Assembly (NCBI GenBank): GCA_026397695.1
Contig: JAPLUJ010000678.1
Span: forward strand, 1-19,196
Source of the DNA: Verrucomicrobiota bacterium
GTDB taxonomy: Bacteria > Verrucomicrobiota > Verrucomicrobiia > Verrucomicrobiales > Akkermansiaceae
Direction of reading: 5' to 3'
DNA: 19,196 nucleotides
In this document: one piece after another, positions 7,373 to 15,666 of the stretch
Numbering within the stretch: the first letter of the stretch is position 1
How the letters are laid out: each line of letters starts with the position of its first letter
The notes under the pieces: generated by a model
Told to the model about the DNA's origin: nothing
The model's database searches: none
Seen by the model: only the letters and a program-made list of their open reading frames with translations
Made by a program: the position numbers and the translations under genes

Positions 7373-8704
7373 GTGACTTCAGAACTTGAAGAGCTGTTTG
7401 CGTTTCTGCGTTTTGCGAGCATTTCGACCGATTCGCGTCATGCCGGGGATGTGCGGGCGTGCGCCGGATGGTTGCTGGCGAAACTCGCGGACATGGGGCT
7501 CTCGTCCGAGCTGCACGAAACCCCGAAACATCCGGTGGTCATCGCCCGCAACGCCCATCTGCCGGGCCGCCGCACGGTGCTCGTTTACGGGCACTACGAC
7601 GTGCAGCCGGTAGATCCGCTCCACCTGTGGACCAGCGCTCCGTTCCAGCCGGAAATCCGCGACGGACGGATCTGGGCGCGCGGTGCCACCGATAACAAGG
7701 GCCAGATGCTGGCACATGTGTTAGGCGTTGCCAAAACGCTGCGCGAAGCCGGCGCGCTGCCGGTGAATTTGATATTCCTGTTTGAGGGGGAGGAGGAAAT
7801 TGGCAGTCCGAACCTGGCCGCGTTTCTGCACGACCATCGTGCGGCACTCGCGTGTGATGTTATCGCGGTTTCCGACACCGGCATGGTGGCTCCCGGGGTG
7901 CCCACCCTCGGCTACGGCCTGCGCGGCATCACCTGCTGCGAGGTCATCCTGCGCGGTCCCAAGGGTGACCTGCATTCAGGGATTTTCGGCGGTGCCGTGG
8001 CCAATCCCGCCGCTGCCATCGCACGCCTGGTGGCCAGTCTGCACACTCCCGACGGGCGCATCGCGATCGATGGATTCTATGACACCGTGCTCCCGTTAGA
8101 TGACTGGGAACGCGCGCTGTGGTCGCAGGTCCCCGGTGTGAGCGACGCGGATTTCCTGCGCGTGACGGGATCCCCCGCCTTGTTCGGCGAGCCCGGCTAT
8201 GCGTCCGCCGAACGCGTCTGGGCACGACCGACCGCCGAGGTCAACGGCATCGGCGGCGGCTATCAGGGCGAGGGCTCGAAAACCGTGCTGCCCGCCGAGG
8301 CGTTCGTGAAACTCTCGTTCCGCCTGGTGCCCGACCAAGCCCCGGCGGACATCCTAACAAAGGTGAAAAATCATCTCGCACGGCATTGTCCGCCGGGTGT
8401 CACCATCGAGGTTACCAGCGGCCACGATGGCAAACCATATCTAACGGATCCGCATGCGCCATACGGCCTTGCGGCGCAAGCCGCCCTGCGCACCGCCTTC
8501 GATGCGGAACCGGTGCTCATCCGCGAAGGTGGCAGCGTCCCGATCGTGCAAACCTTCCGCGACATCCTCGGCGCGGACACGTTGCTGCTCGGCCTCGCCC
8601 TGCCCGACGCGCAAATCCACGCCCCTAACGAAAACTTCCCGGTCGCCAACTTCGAGGCGGGCATCCGCCTCAACCAGGCGCTGCTGGTGGAGTTGGCTCG
8701 GTAG
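7373..8704 (+). CDS. M20-family metallopeptidase (CNDP-like dipeptidase)
   Basis: A cytosolic zinc peptidase of about 443 aa, in the M20 dipeptidase / ArgE-DapE superfamily (COG0624). Metal and catalytic residues are visible in order: H74 and D76 in YGHYDVQP, D107 in GATDNKG, the EGEEEIGS acidic cluster near 138-145, D168 in VSDTGM, H201 in DLHSGIFGG (start of the dimerisation domain) and H416 in QIHAPNE near the C-terminus. This pattern fits carnosinase-like dipeptidases; the substrate cannot be read from sequence. The start is uncertain: GTG 7373 (TSELEELFAFLRF) fits the family N-terminus best, GTG 7346 or ATG 7241/7244 are alternatives, and none has a strong ribosome binding site. The stop lies 13 bp before glnS, so the two are probably co-transcribed. 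Confidence 0.9.
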   Translation: MTSELEELFAFLRFASISTDSRHAGDVRACAGWLLAKLADMGLSSELHETPKHPVVIARNAHLPGRRTVLVYGHYDVQPVDPLHLWTSAPFQPEIRDGRIWARGATDNKGQMLAHVLGVAKTLREAGALPVNLIFLFEGEEEIGSPNLAAFLHDHRAALACDVIAVSDTGMVAPGVPTLGYGLRGITCCEVILRGPKGDLHSGIFGGAVANPAAAIARLVASLHTPDGRIAIDGFYDTVLPLDDWERALWSQVPGVSDADFLRVTGSPALFGEPGYASAERVWARPTAEVNGIGGGYQGEGSKTVLPAEAFVKLSFRLVPDQAPADILTKVKNHLARHCPPGVTIEVTSGHDGKPYLTDPHAPYGLAAQAALRTAFDAEPVLIREGGSVPIVQTFRDILGADTLLLGLALPDAQIHAPNENFPVANFEAGIRLNQALLVELAR

Positions 8705-8717
8705 GAATCAATTTCCC

Positions 8718-10406
8718 ATGTCCGAATCCGCCCCAGTTCCCAAACCCGATTTCATCCGCGAGATCATCGCCGGTGACCTCGCCACCGGCAAACACGCCAC
8801 CACCATCACCCGCTTCCCGCCGGAGCCTAACGGGTATCTGCACATCGGCCACGCCAAGTCGATCTGCCTGAACTTCGGCATCGCCCGCGAAAACGCCGCC
8901 ACCGGCGCGAAGTGCCACCTGCGCTTCGATGACACGAACCCGGAAAAAGAGGAGGCGGAATACGTCGAGAGCATCAAGGACGACGTCCAATGGCTCGGCT
9001 TCGATTGGGGTAATGATCTCTATTTTGCCAGTGACTATTTCCAGTTCTTTCACGACTGCGCCGTGCATCTCATCCAGCATGGCATGGCCTATGTCGATGA
9101 CGACCCGGCCGAGGCAATCCGCGCGAAGCGTGGCAATCTCACCACCCCGGGCAGCCACTCGCCTAACCGCGAGCGCCCGGTGGCGGAGAACCTGGCCCTG
9201 TTCGCACGCATGCGTGCCGGGGAATTCAAGGAGGGCGCTTGCGTGCTGCGCGCCAAAATCGACATGGCATCGTCGAACATGAACCTGCGCGATCCGGTTC
9301 TCTATCGGATCATGCACTCGCACCACCACAACACCGGCGACGCATGGTGTATCTATCCGATGTATGACTTCGCGCACCCGCTGGAGGACGCGCTCGAGCA
9401 CATCACCCATTCGCTGTGCACGTTGGAGTTCGAGAACCACCGGCCGCTCTACGATTGGTTCATCGAGCACTGCCCGGTGCCGTCGCAACCCCGCCAGATA
9501 GAATTCGCGCGGCTCAACCTCACCTATACCGTGATGAGCAAACGCAAGCTGTTGCAACTCGTCCAGCAGGGCCACGTCAGCGGTTGGGACGACCCCCGCC
9601 TGCCGACCATCTCCGGCCTGCGCCGCCGCGGCTATCCGGCCCCGGCGATCCGCGATTTCTGCAAACGCATCGGCCTCACCAAGTTCAACAGCACCACCGA
9701 CGTCGCGCTGCTGGAGTTCGAAGTGCGCGATTTCCTCAACCAGAACTCGCCGCGCCGCATGGCCGTGCTCGATCCCATTAAGGTGGTGCTCGACAATTGG
9801 TCCGCCGAGCCCCTCGGCCACGTCGTCATCGCCAACCATCCACAGGACGCGGCGGCCGGTGAACGCGAGGTGCCCGTCAGCGGCGAGGTGTGGATCGAAC
9901 GCGAAGACTTCATGGAAGACCCGCCGAAGAAGTTCTATCGGTTAGGACCCGGCCGCCATGTGCGCCTGCGCGGCGGTCACATCATCCGTTATACTTCCCA
10001 TGACAAGGACTCGGCGGGAAATATCACCTTGATCCATGCGGATATCCTGCCCGGTACCGTGGGCGTGGATGCTCCCGCCGGCATCGAATGCCGCGCCGCC
10101 ATCCACTGGGTGGACGCCGCCACCGGTGTGGATGCGGAAGTGCGCCTCTATGACCGCCTCTTCAGCGTCGAAGATCCGGATGCCGCCGAAGGCGGCTTCA
10201 CCAGCGTGCTCAATCCCGCCTCTCTAACAATCATTACCGCCCAGGTGGAACCCGCGCTGGCCACTACACCACCCGGTTTCGCCTGTCAGTTCGAGCGCGT
10301 CGGTTACTTTGTTTCTGATAGCATCGACCACCAACCCGGGATGCAACACGTTTTCAACCGCACCGTCGCCCTCAAGGATTCATGGGGCAAACAAACGGGA
10401 AGATGA
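8718..10406 (+). CDS. glnS: Glutaminyl-tRNA synthetase
   Basis: Class I synthetase that charges tRNA-Gln; 562 aa, normal for bacterial GlnRS. The HIGH motif lies within RFPPEPNGYLHIGHAKSI (42-45) and the KMSKS equivalent is VMSKRKL (272-278), the typical GlnRS form. Other GlnRS signatures are FRFDDTNPEKEE-type sequence near 75, YPMYDFAHPLEDALE, and a C-terminal anticodon-binding beta-barrel with RLGPGRHVRLRGGHIIR. Presence of glnS implies direct glutaminylation rather than sole reliance on the GatCAB route. AGGA at 8703-8706, overlapping the stop of the preceding peptidase gene, sits about 11 nt before the ATG. The frame is open further upstream inside the peptidase gene, but that part has no family similarity. 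Confidence 0.96.
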   Translation: MSESAPVPKPDFIREIIAGDLATGKHATTITRFPPEPNGYLHIGHAKSICLNFGIARENAATGAKCHLRFDDTNPEKEEAEYVESIKDDVQWLGFDWGNDLYFASDYFQFFHDCAVHLIQHGMAYVDDDPAEAIRAKRGNLTTPGSHSPNRERPVAENLALFARMRAGEFKEGACVLRAKIDMASSNMNLRDPVLYRIMHSHHHNTGDAWCIYPMYDFAHPLEDALEHITHSLCTLEFENHRPLYDWFIEHCPVPSQPRQIEFARLNLTYTVMSKRKLLQLVQQGHVSGWDDPRLPTISGLRRRGYPAPAIRDFCKRIGLTKFNSTTDVALLEFEVRDFLNQNSPRRMAVLDPIKVVLDNWSAEPLGHVVIANHPQDAAAGEREVPVSGEVWIEREDFMEDPPKKFYRLGPGRHVRLRGGHIIRYTSHDKDSAGNITLIHADILPGTVGVDAPAGIECRAAIHWVDAATGVDAEVRLYDRLFSVEDPDAAEGGFTSVLNPASLTIITAQVEPALATTPPGFACQFERVGYFVSDSIDHQPGMQHVFNRTVALKDSWGKQTGR

Positions 10407-10407
10407 A

Positions 10408-10611
10408 GTATGGAGTGCGGTGGGAAGCGAAGCGCCACACCGCTTTGGCTGGGCTGCGGCTACTCATGGCCCCTGCACACACCACACAGTGGAGGACGGA
10501 CGGCGATGTTCAGATGGCGCTGTTAGGGATGGCTGGATGTTTTTGGCATAAGGGAACGTTTTCCAGCCAAAGCGGTGTGGCGGGCTTCGCCCTTCCCACC
10601 GCACTCCATAC
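10408..10611. repeat. Inverted-repeat element (MITE/REP-pair-like) after glnS
   Basis: Arms at 10408-10451 and 10564-10611 are inverted copies. The left arm opens GTATGGAGTGCGGTGGGAAG and ends GCCACACCGCTTTGGCTG; the reverse complement of the right arm has the same two blocks with a slightly longer middle (GGGCGAAGCCC instead of CGAAGC). The arms are thus 44 and 48 bp, near-identical outside the middle, and flank about 112 bp without a recognisable gene. The right arm contains its own small hairpin (GGGC-TTC-GCCC). The element starts just after the glnS stop. It may be a non-autonomous mobile or REP-type intergenic repeat, and the folded RNA could help end the glnS transcript. No target-site duplication was recognised. 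Confidence 0.85.
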
Positions 10612-10791
10612 CCTGACATCACCACCACCCGCAAACACAACATTGACCGACAGGCGAGGAAAACACCCGCCTGATGCGCCACTTTTTCGTGGTGTTCGCG
10701 GGGGTGTCGGGTACGCTGCGCCCGAGGGCGGCTCCGTGGCGGGGTCACCTGTTTGTTGTTACCTTGTTCAAATCAAATCCTGGAATTTCTG
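10612..10791. other. Non-coding stretch before the Deg9-like lipoprotein gene
   Basis: About 180 bp. CAGGCG and CGCCTG near 10650-10675 can pair around an A-rich loop, and a short CCAC/GTGG stem spans a T-run near 10679-10692; either might act as a weak terminator. The promoter of the lipoprotein gene should lie here, but no clear elements were seen. Confidence 0.3.
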
Positions 10792-12333
10792 ATGCGCGCG
10801 CATTTTCTTCTGCCGTTAATTCTAACACTAGGTGCCTGCCAACCGCCGGAGGCGGGCAGCACTAACCATGCCTCACCCGCCAAGCCGGATGCCGCAGTGC
10901 CAGCGGAAGTGCCCGCCACTCCCGAGGATGTGAAAGCCTCGGTGGTTCGGATCAACTCCACCCAACAATCGTGGAACCCATGGCAGCCGTGGGAAAAAAC
11001 TCCGCCGCGGCGGCGGCGTGCGTTGGCTGCGATCGTCGCTCCGCAACGCGTGTTGACCACGTCCGAACTGGTCGCGGATGCCACCTATTTGGAATTGGAA
11101 TCGGCGGACGGCACGCGCTTTGCCCGGGCCAAGGTGATCGCCGTGGATTACGAGGCGAACCTCGCATTGCTCGGACCCGCAGCAGAACAAGAGGGCGACG
11201 TGCTGTTTGCAGGCACGGTTCCGTTTGCCATCACCACCCCGCCGAAAATCGGCAACACCCTGGAAATTTTGCAACTCGAAGACAACGGCCTCACGCTGCA
11301 AACACCCGGCATCCTGCAGAGCATCGACGTCGCCGCGAGTTTCCTGCCCGGGCACGGATTTCTAACATACATGGTCAAGGCCTCGATGCAGAACGCCGCG
11401 AGCAGTTACTCATTGCCGGTGCTCTGCGGCGGCAAACTCGCCGGGGTGTTGATCAGCTACGATGTTAAAGACCAGTTGTGTGATGTTGTCTCCACCGACA
11501 TCGTCACGCGCTTTCTCAAGGAGGCCGGCGGCGACAAATACATGGGCTTTCCCAGCCTCGGAGTGGCCATCGCACGCACCGAGGACGCCTCATTGCGTCA
11601 ATGGTTGAAACTCACCGACGACCAGGGCGGACTTTACATCCACAGCGTCCGCAAGGGTGGCGCGGCCGCTTCCGCCGGTATGAAACAAGGTGACGTGTTG
11701 CTCGCCGTGGACGGCCAGGCCATTGATCGCCGTGGCTATTACGCACACCCGAACTACGGCAGCCTGTCATGGGGACACCTCATCCGCGGGGAGAAATCCA
11801 CCGGCGATACGGTGGTTCTATCGGTTCTCCGCGAGGGCACGCCCATGGAACTCAAGGCCACCCTGACCCGCGAGGAGGAAAGCGCCCGCTTGGTTCCCAG
11901 CCATCTGTTTGACAGGGCGCCTAACTATCTGCTAAAGGGCGGCCTTGTTTTCCAGGAACTTTCGCGCGCCATTCTGGAAGGCTTCGGCGAGGATTGGCAA
12001 TCCCGGGCCCCCCTCAACCTGCTAGACGCCTATAAAAACCCGGAAAAATACGAGGCCTCCATGGAGCGCGTGGTGTTTCTCAGTGGCGTGATCCCGACGC
12101 CCGCCACCGTCGGCTACGAGCGCTTGCGCAATCTGATTGTCCACAAGGTGAACGGCCAGGAGATCAAAAACATGAAAACCCTCATGGCGGCGTTTGCCAG
12201 CAACCCGGAAGAACTCCATTCCATCGAGTTCACCGAGGAAAATCTCACGGTCTATCTCGACGACACCGTCACCACAAGCGTGGACGCGCAGTTGTTGGAA
12301 CGCGGCATCACCCGCCTCTTGCACGTGGAGTAA
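10792..12333 (+). CDS. Lipoprotein with degenerate trypsin (HtrA/Deg9-like) and PDZ domains
   Basis: A predicted lipoprotein of about 513 aa: MRAHFLLPLILTLGAC carries a lipobox with acylated Cys16, which fixes the start at 10792. Residues about 45-245 follow the HtrA protease fold, but the triad is lost. E92 (RVLTTSELV) stands in for His and N123 (EANLALLGP) for Asp; only a Ser (S207) remains near the GNSGG position. A PDZ domain follows (about 252-360, with GMKQGDVLLAVDGQ), then a second PDZ-like C-terminal domain (about 365-505, with NLIVHKVNGQEIKNMKTL). That last domain resembles the C-terminal PDZ of plant/bacterial Deg9-type proteases. It is probably a non-proteolytic scaffold or peptide-binding protein in the envelope (inference). 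The prepilin gene follows after about 92 bp on the same strand. Confidence 0.82.
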   Translation: MRAHFLLPLILTLGACQPPEAGSTNHASPAKPDAAVPAEVPATPEDVKASVVRINSTQQSWNPWQPWEKTPPRRRRALAAIVAPQRVLTTSELVADATYLELESADGTRFARAKVIAVDYEANLALLGPAAEQEGDVLFAGTVPFAITTPPKIGNTLEILQLEDNGLTLQTPGILQSIDVAASFLPGHGFLTYMVKASMQNAASSYSLPVLCGGKLAGVLISYDVKDQLCDVVSTDIVTRFLKEAGGDKYMGFPSLGVAIARTEDASLRQWLKLTDDQGGLYIHSVRKGGAAASAGMKQGDVLLAVDGQAIDRRGYYAHPNYGSLSWGHLIRGEKSTGDTVVLSVLREGTPMELKATLTREEESARLVPSHLFDRAPNYLLKGGLVFQELSRAILEGFGEDWQSRAPLNLLDAYKNPEKYEASMERVVFLSGVIPTPATVGYERLRNLIVHKVNGQEIKNMKTLMAAFASNPEELHSIEFTEENLTVYLDDTVTTSVDAQLLERGITRLLHVE

Positions 12334-12425
12334 TTGACATGGCAGGAGCAGGCATGAATGGCGGCATCACCCGTATCCAAGATTGGGGGTTGCGTTCCCG
12401 CTCATGGGCAGCGTAGATTCACCCC

Positions 12426-13244
12426 ATGCACATGAATCAATCCTCACCGCGATGGCGTGGCCGTAATGCGTGCCCGGCTGCGGCATCCACAACACAGTGC
12501 GCACCCGCCGGTTTCACCCTGATAGAACTGCTGGTGGTCATCACCATCGTCCTCACGCTGGCCGCGCTGACTTTTGGCGTGGTTGTCAAAACGCGCCAAC
12601 GTGCCGATAATGTGCTGGCCATTTCCAACATGCGGCAGATCGGTGCCGCCATCGCCTCATACATGACTGAAAACGACCACCTTCCCACCTTTCGGGAGGT
12701 GGGGGTTTCCCCCGCCTACTCGACGACTGATCCATACACCCAGGCCTCCGTGCTCCAACCCTATCTGGGAATACCCGAGCCCACATCCAAAACCCAGTAT
12801 GCATTGATCTTCCGGCCTCCCGGCTTGAAACCCGATAACATGAACGGCAAGAAAAATTGGTATGAGGTCACCAGCTATGCAATGTATAGTAACGAATACA
12901 TTACGCCGACAAAAGCCTATTTGCCCAAAGGTGTGGTGACCGACTCCGAAGGTCAGGATGTGGGGCCCTTCGGGCGCTATACTGGCAGCGGCACGCCGGT
13001 CGATGGATGGAGATCGGCGCAACTTGACGCCGCGATCACGCGTTTTACCACGGAAAACGCTGGGAAAATCGCCACGCTGTCGAAGGTGCCCGCGATGTTC
13101 GAGATCAATGCCGAGTATCCCTCCGCCAAGGGTTCCTGGCCATGGACCGTGCCTAAGAAAACACTGCGCCAAGACCATGTGAACGTGCTGTATTTCGACT
13201 GGCGCGTGGAATCCGTGACCCCGAAATTCTTCTTCACGCCCTAA
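12426..13244 (+). CDS. Type IV prepilin-like / pseudopilin protein with N-terminal methylation motif
   Basis: A protein of about 272 aa with a classic prepilin motif, AG|FTLIELLVVITIV: cleavage after G29 and Glu at position 5 of the mature form. The leader is unusually long (29 residues, or 27 if ATG 12432 is used). The C-terminal HVNVLYFDWRVESV resembles the end of DUF1559-type proteins that are abundant in Planctomycetes and Verrucomicrobia (usually HxxxxNVLFxDGHV). It probably ends up in a pseudopilus or as a surface protein; no other pilus or secretion genes are nearby, so it looks like an orphan. It converges with the ABC ATPase gene. Confidence 0.85.
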   Translation: MHMNQSSPRWRGRNACPAAASTTQCAPAGFTLIELLVVITIVLTLAALTFGVVVKTRQRADNVLAISNMRQIGAAIASYMTENDHLPTFREVGVSPAYSTTDPYTQASVLQPYLGIPEPTSKTQYALIFRPPGLKPDNMNGKKNWYEVTSYAMYSNEYITPTKAYLPKGVVTDSEGQDVGPFGRYTGSGTPVDGWRSAQLDAAITRFTTENAGKIATLSKVPAMFEINAEYPSAKGSWPWTVPKKTLRQDHVNVLYFDWRVESVTPKFFFTP

Positions 13245-13256
13245 CTTATTGTTAGG
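13240..13256. terminator. Hairpin between convergent prepilin and ABC genes
   Basis: CCTAAC-TTATT-GTTAGG forms a perfect 6-bp stem with a 5-nt loop, starting at the prepilin stop codon. It is made of two facing copies of the word GTTAGG that is scattered across the window. It lies between two convergent genes and could serve both, though the stem is short and lacks a T-run. Confidence 0.4.
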
Positions 13257-13263
13257 TCCGGTA

Positions 13264-13944
13264 TCACGGAGGGGCGGAGGGATGGATCGATCCGTCCCGT
13301 ATGATCAGGGTTCTGGCACCCGCTGGGGCGAGATTCCGGTCATGCGTGACGACGACCAGGGTCACGTGGTGTTCGGTCGCGAGATCCAACAGGATGGCCA
13401 TGATTGCCGCGCTGTTTTTCGAATCGAGATTGCCGGTGGGTTCATCCGCGAACAACACCTTCGGTTCATTGACGATCGCGCGGGCGATGGCAACGCGCTG
13501 TTGCTCGCCGCCGGACAACTCGGCGGGCAAATGCTCGGCGCGGTCGGCCAAGCCCACCCGGGTGAGCGCATTGCGTGCGGCGGCGGACGAATCCCAACCG
13601 GCGATGGCCCCGGGCGCGGCGACGTTTTCCAGTGCGGTCAACTCGGGCAAGAGATGGTAATTTTGGAACACATAGCCGATTTCGCGATTGCGGAAGCAGG
13701 CCTGTTGCTTGCGGTCCATGGCATAAAGATCGACCCCGTGGATGTGCACGCTGCCGCGCTCGGGGCGTTCCAAGCCGGCCAGTGTGTAAAGCAAGGTGGT
13801 CTTGCCCGCGCCGCTGGGCCCGCACAAAAACACCCGCTCACCACGGTGGATGCTCAGATCAATCCCGTGTAACACTTCGATGGATTTTTTGCCGATCCGA
13901 TAACTGCGGTGGACGTCCACCGTTTCGATGCTCAGATCGCTCAT
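13264..13944 (-). CDS. ABC transporter ATP-binding protein, LolD/MacB type
   Basis: A 226-aa ATPase subunit. Walker A is GPSGAGKT (42-49), the Q-loop is at Q94, the signature LSGGEQQR at 143-150, Walker B VLFADEP with D167/E168 followed by TGNLDS, and the H-loop His is H201. The size and the signature-to-TGNLDS arrangement place it with the LolD/MacB/FtsE group, which work with FtsX-like permeases in lipoprotein release or export. No permease gene is in the window, so its partner is elsewhere. It starts 12 nt after the tsf stop and is probably transcribed with rpsB-tsf. Confidence 0.9.
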   Translation of the reverse strand: MSDLSIETVDVHRSYRIGKKSIEVLHGIDLSIHRGERVFLCGPSGAGKTTLLYTLAGLERPERGSVHIHGVDLYAMDRKQQACFRNREIGYVFQNYHLLPELTALENVAAPGAIAGWDSSAAARNALTRVGLADRAEHLPAELSGGEQQRVAIARAIVNEPKVLFADEPTGNLDSKNSAAIMAILLDLATEHHVTLVVVTHDRNLAPAGARTLIIRDGSIHPSAPP

Positions 13945-13956
13945 CCGCCGAAAGTG

Positions 13957-14900
13957 TTATATTGCTTCGCCGAGGCCAAAGCGGACGAAGCGGGTGACGG
14001 TGAGGGTGTCGCCGAGTTCCTTGCCCCTGGCTTCTAACAGAGCGGCGACGGTGGTGTCGGTATCCTTGACGAAGCCCTGCTCCAAAAAGCAGCTTTCCGC
14101 GAAGAATTTGCTGAGCTGGCCCGGGATGATTTTTTCGATCAGGTTGGCCGGTTTGCCCTCGGCGGCGAGTCTGGCGCGGAAGATGTCTTTTTCGTTTTCG
14201 ACCACGGTTTGCGGAATGTCATCGCGGGATAGTCCTTTAGGCGCGCAGGCGGCGATGTGCAGGGTGAGGTCCTTGACCAATTCGCGGAAGGTTGCGTTGC
14301 CGGCGGTGGCCGCCTGGGTGGTGGCCACTTCTATCAGGACGCCGACTTTGCCACCCATGTGGATGTAGGAGGCGATGTAGCCGCCGGTGGCGGCCACCAA
14401 GCGGATGTATTTGCGGAACTGGAGGTTTTCGCCGACTTCGATGACCTTCGCCTTGACGAAGTCCTCCATGGTGGATCCACCGTGCGGAACGGCCAGGGCG
14501 GCGGCGTGATCGGGCGCGGCGGCCACCGCTAGTGTGTCGGCCACTTCCCTGACGAAAGCCTGGAAGTTCTGGTTTTTGGAAACGAAGCGTTGGCGGCCGC
14601 AAGGGCGTCAGCTACTTCCTTGACGAATGCCTGGAAGTTTTGGTTTTTGGAAACGAAGTCGGTTTCGCAGTTGATTTCCAGCAGGATGCCGGTGGTGGCG
14701 GCCTCATTGACGCGGGCGGTGATGATACCTTCATTGGCGGCGCGGTCCGCTTTGGCGCCGGCCTTGGCGATGCCACGCTCGCGGAGCAGCTTGATAGAGG
14801 CTTCGATGTCGCCATTGGTTTCGGTGAGGACGCGTTTGCAGTCCATCATGCCGGCGTTGGTTTTGTCGCGGAGTTCTTTGACGATGGCAGCGGTGATCAT
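13957..14900 (-). pseudogene. tsf: Elongation factor Ts, frameshifted by a 71-bp tandem duplication
   Basis: EF-Ts, the nucleotide exchange factor of EF-Tu. The N-terminal part (from ATG 14900) has the UBA-like domain [19 protein letters not shown] and the EF-Tu contact motif [11 protein letters not shown] (T80-D81-F82-V83). It then runs out of frame and stops at TAG (14531-14529). The rest of EF-Ts (from about 14580 to the stop at 13957) lies in another frame and is otherwise normal (DFVKAKVIEVGENLQFRKY and onward). Between them, a coding block ([12 protein letters not shown](K/R)EVAD) occurs twice, 71 bp apart. Removing 71 bp restores one frame of 290 aa, the usual length. EF-Ts is normally essential and only one copy is seen, so the lesion may be an assembly join of two alleles rather than a true pseudogene. 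Confidence 0.85.
14536..14658. repeat. Diverged direct repeat inside tsf, 52 bp copies offset 71 bp
   Basis: Copies at 14536-14587 and 14607-14658 match at 47 of 52 positions. On the coding strand four of the five differences are synonymous (CAA/CAG, GCA/GCT, GTA/GTG, GCT/GCC) and the fifth is Lys/Arg. The 71-bp offset is not a multiple of three and creates the tsf frameshift. Confidence 0.93.
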
Positions 14901-14982
14901 GATATGAGAAATATGAGGTGTGGAGATGTTAGGAAAAGACGGGCAGGCCGTGGTCAAACCAGCCGGCCGCTGGAATTGGATA

Positions 14983-15666
14983 TCAGTTGCGGCGGGCCGT
15001 GACCATGGCATCCACCAGATTCTGCAAGATGAGGCGGATCGAGCGGATCGCGTCATCGTTGCCCGGGATCGGGAATTGCACCAACGCCGGGTCGGCATTG
15101 GTGTCCACCAAGGCGATGATCGGGATGTTGAGGCGGCGTGCTTCCGCCACGGCGATGGTTTCGCGGGCGGAATCGACGATCACCACCGCGTCGGGCTTCT
15201 TGTCCATGTCACGCACCCCGCGGAGGTTGCGCAGGAGTTTTTCACGCTCGCGGCCGAGGGCGGCGAGTTCCTTCTTGGACATGGCCTTGAATTCCGGCTG
15301 TTTTTCGATGTTTTCGAGATATTTCAGGCGTTCGACGCTCTTGCGCACGGTCAGGCTGTTAGTGAGCATGCCGCCCAGCCAGCGGTGGTTGACGTAATGT
15401 TGTTGGGTCGCTTCGGCGGCTTCACGGATGGCGTCCTGGGCCTGGCGCTTGCAACCGACAAACAGAACCCGCTTGCCCTTGCTCACGAGATCCGCGAGGA
15501 AAGCGGACGCTTTGTCGAGTTGCTGGACGGTTTTTTCCAGGTCGATGATGTAGATGCCGCCTTTGTCCTTCATGAGGAAGGGCTTCATACGCGGATTCCA
15601 TTTTTTCGTTTGGTGGCCGTAGTGGACGCCGGCGTCCACCATTTCATTGATGAGTTCGTTGATCAT
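14983..15666 (-). CDS. rpsB: 30S ribosomal protein S2
   Basis: S2 joins the 30S subunit late and helps bind S1. The product is about 227 aa, slightly shorter than E. coli S2. Family signatures include [19 protein letters not shown] at the N-terminus, [34 protein letters not shown] and [13 protein letters not shown], and it ends in AMVTARRN. The start at 15666 gives the standard [19 protein letters not shown]-terminus; the open frame upstream is not family-like. tsf follows after 82 nt, the usual rpsB-tsf order. Confidence 0.96.
   Translation of the reverse strand: MINELINEMVDAGVHYGHQTKKWNPRMKPFLMKDKGGIYIIDLEKTVQQLDKASAFLADLVSKGKRVLFVGCKRQAQDAIREAAEATQQHYVNHRWLGGMLTNSLTVRKSVERLKYLENIEKQPEFKAMSKKELAALGREREKLLRNLRGVRDMDKKPDAVVIVDSARETIAVAEARRLNIPIIALVDTNADPALVQFPIPGNDDAIRSIRLILQNLVDAMVTARRN

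Noticed and set aside
10382..10792. 136-codon plus-strand frame spanning the glnS 3' end and the inverted repeat
   Set aside because: It runs through both repeat arms and has no family-like sequence; it is explained by the GC-rich repeat.
12390..12419. TTGCGT-18-TAGATT promoter-like pair before the prepilin gene
   Set aside because: The -10-like box ends only 6 bp before the ATG, which would need a leaderless transcript; the match is likely chance.
14529..14660. Programmed ribosomal frameshift in tsf
   Set aside because: No canonical A-AAA-AAC heptamer (only five A's precede the C), and the repeated coding block explains the shift better.
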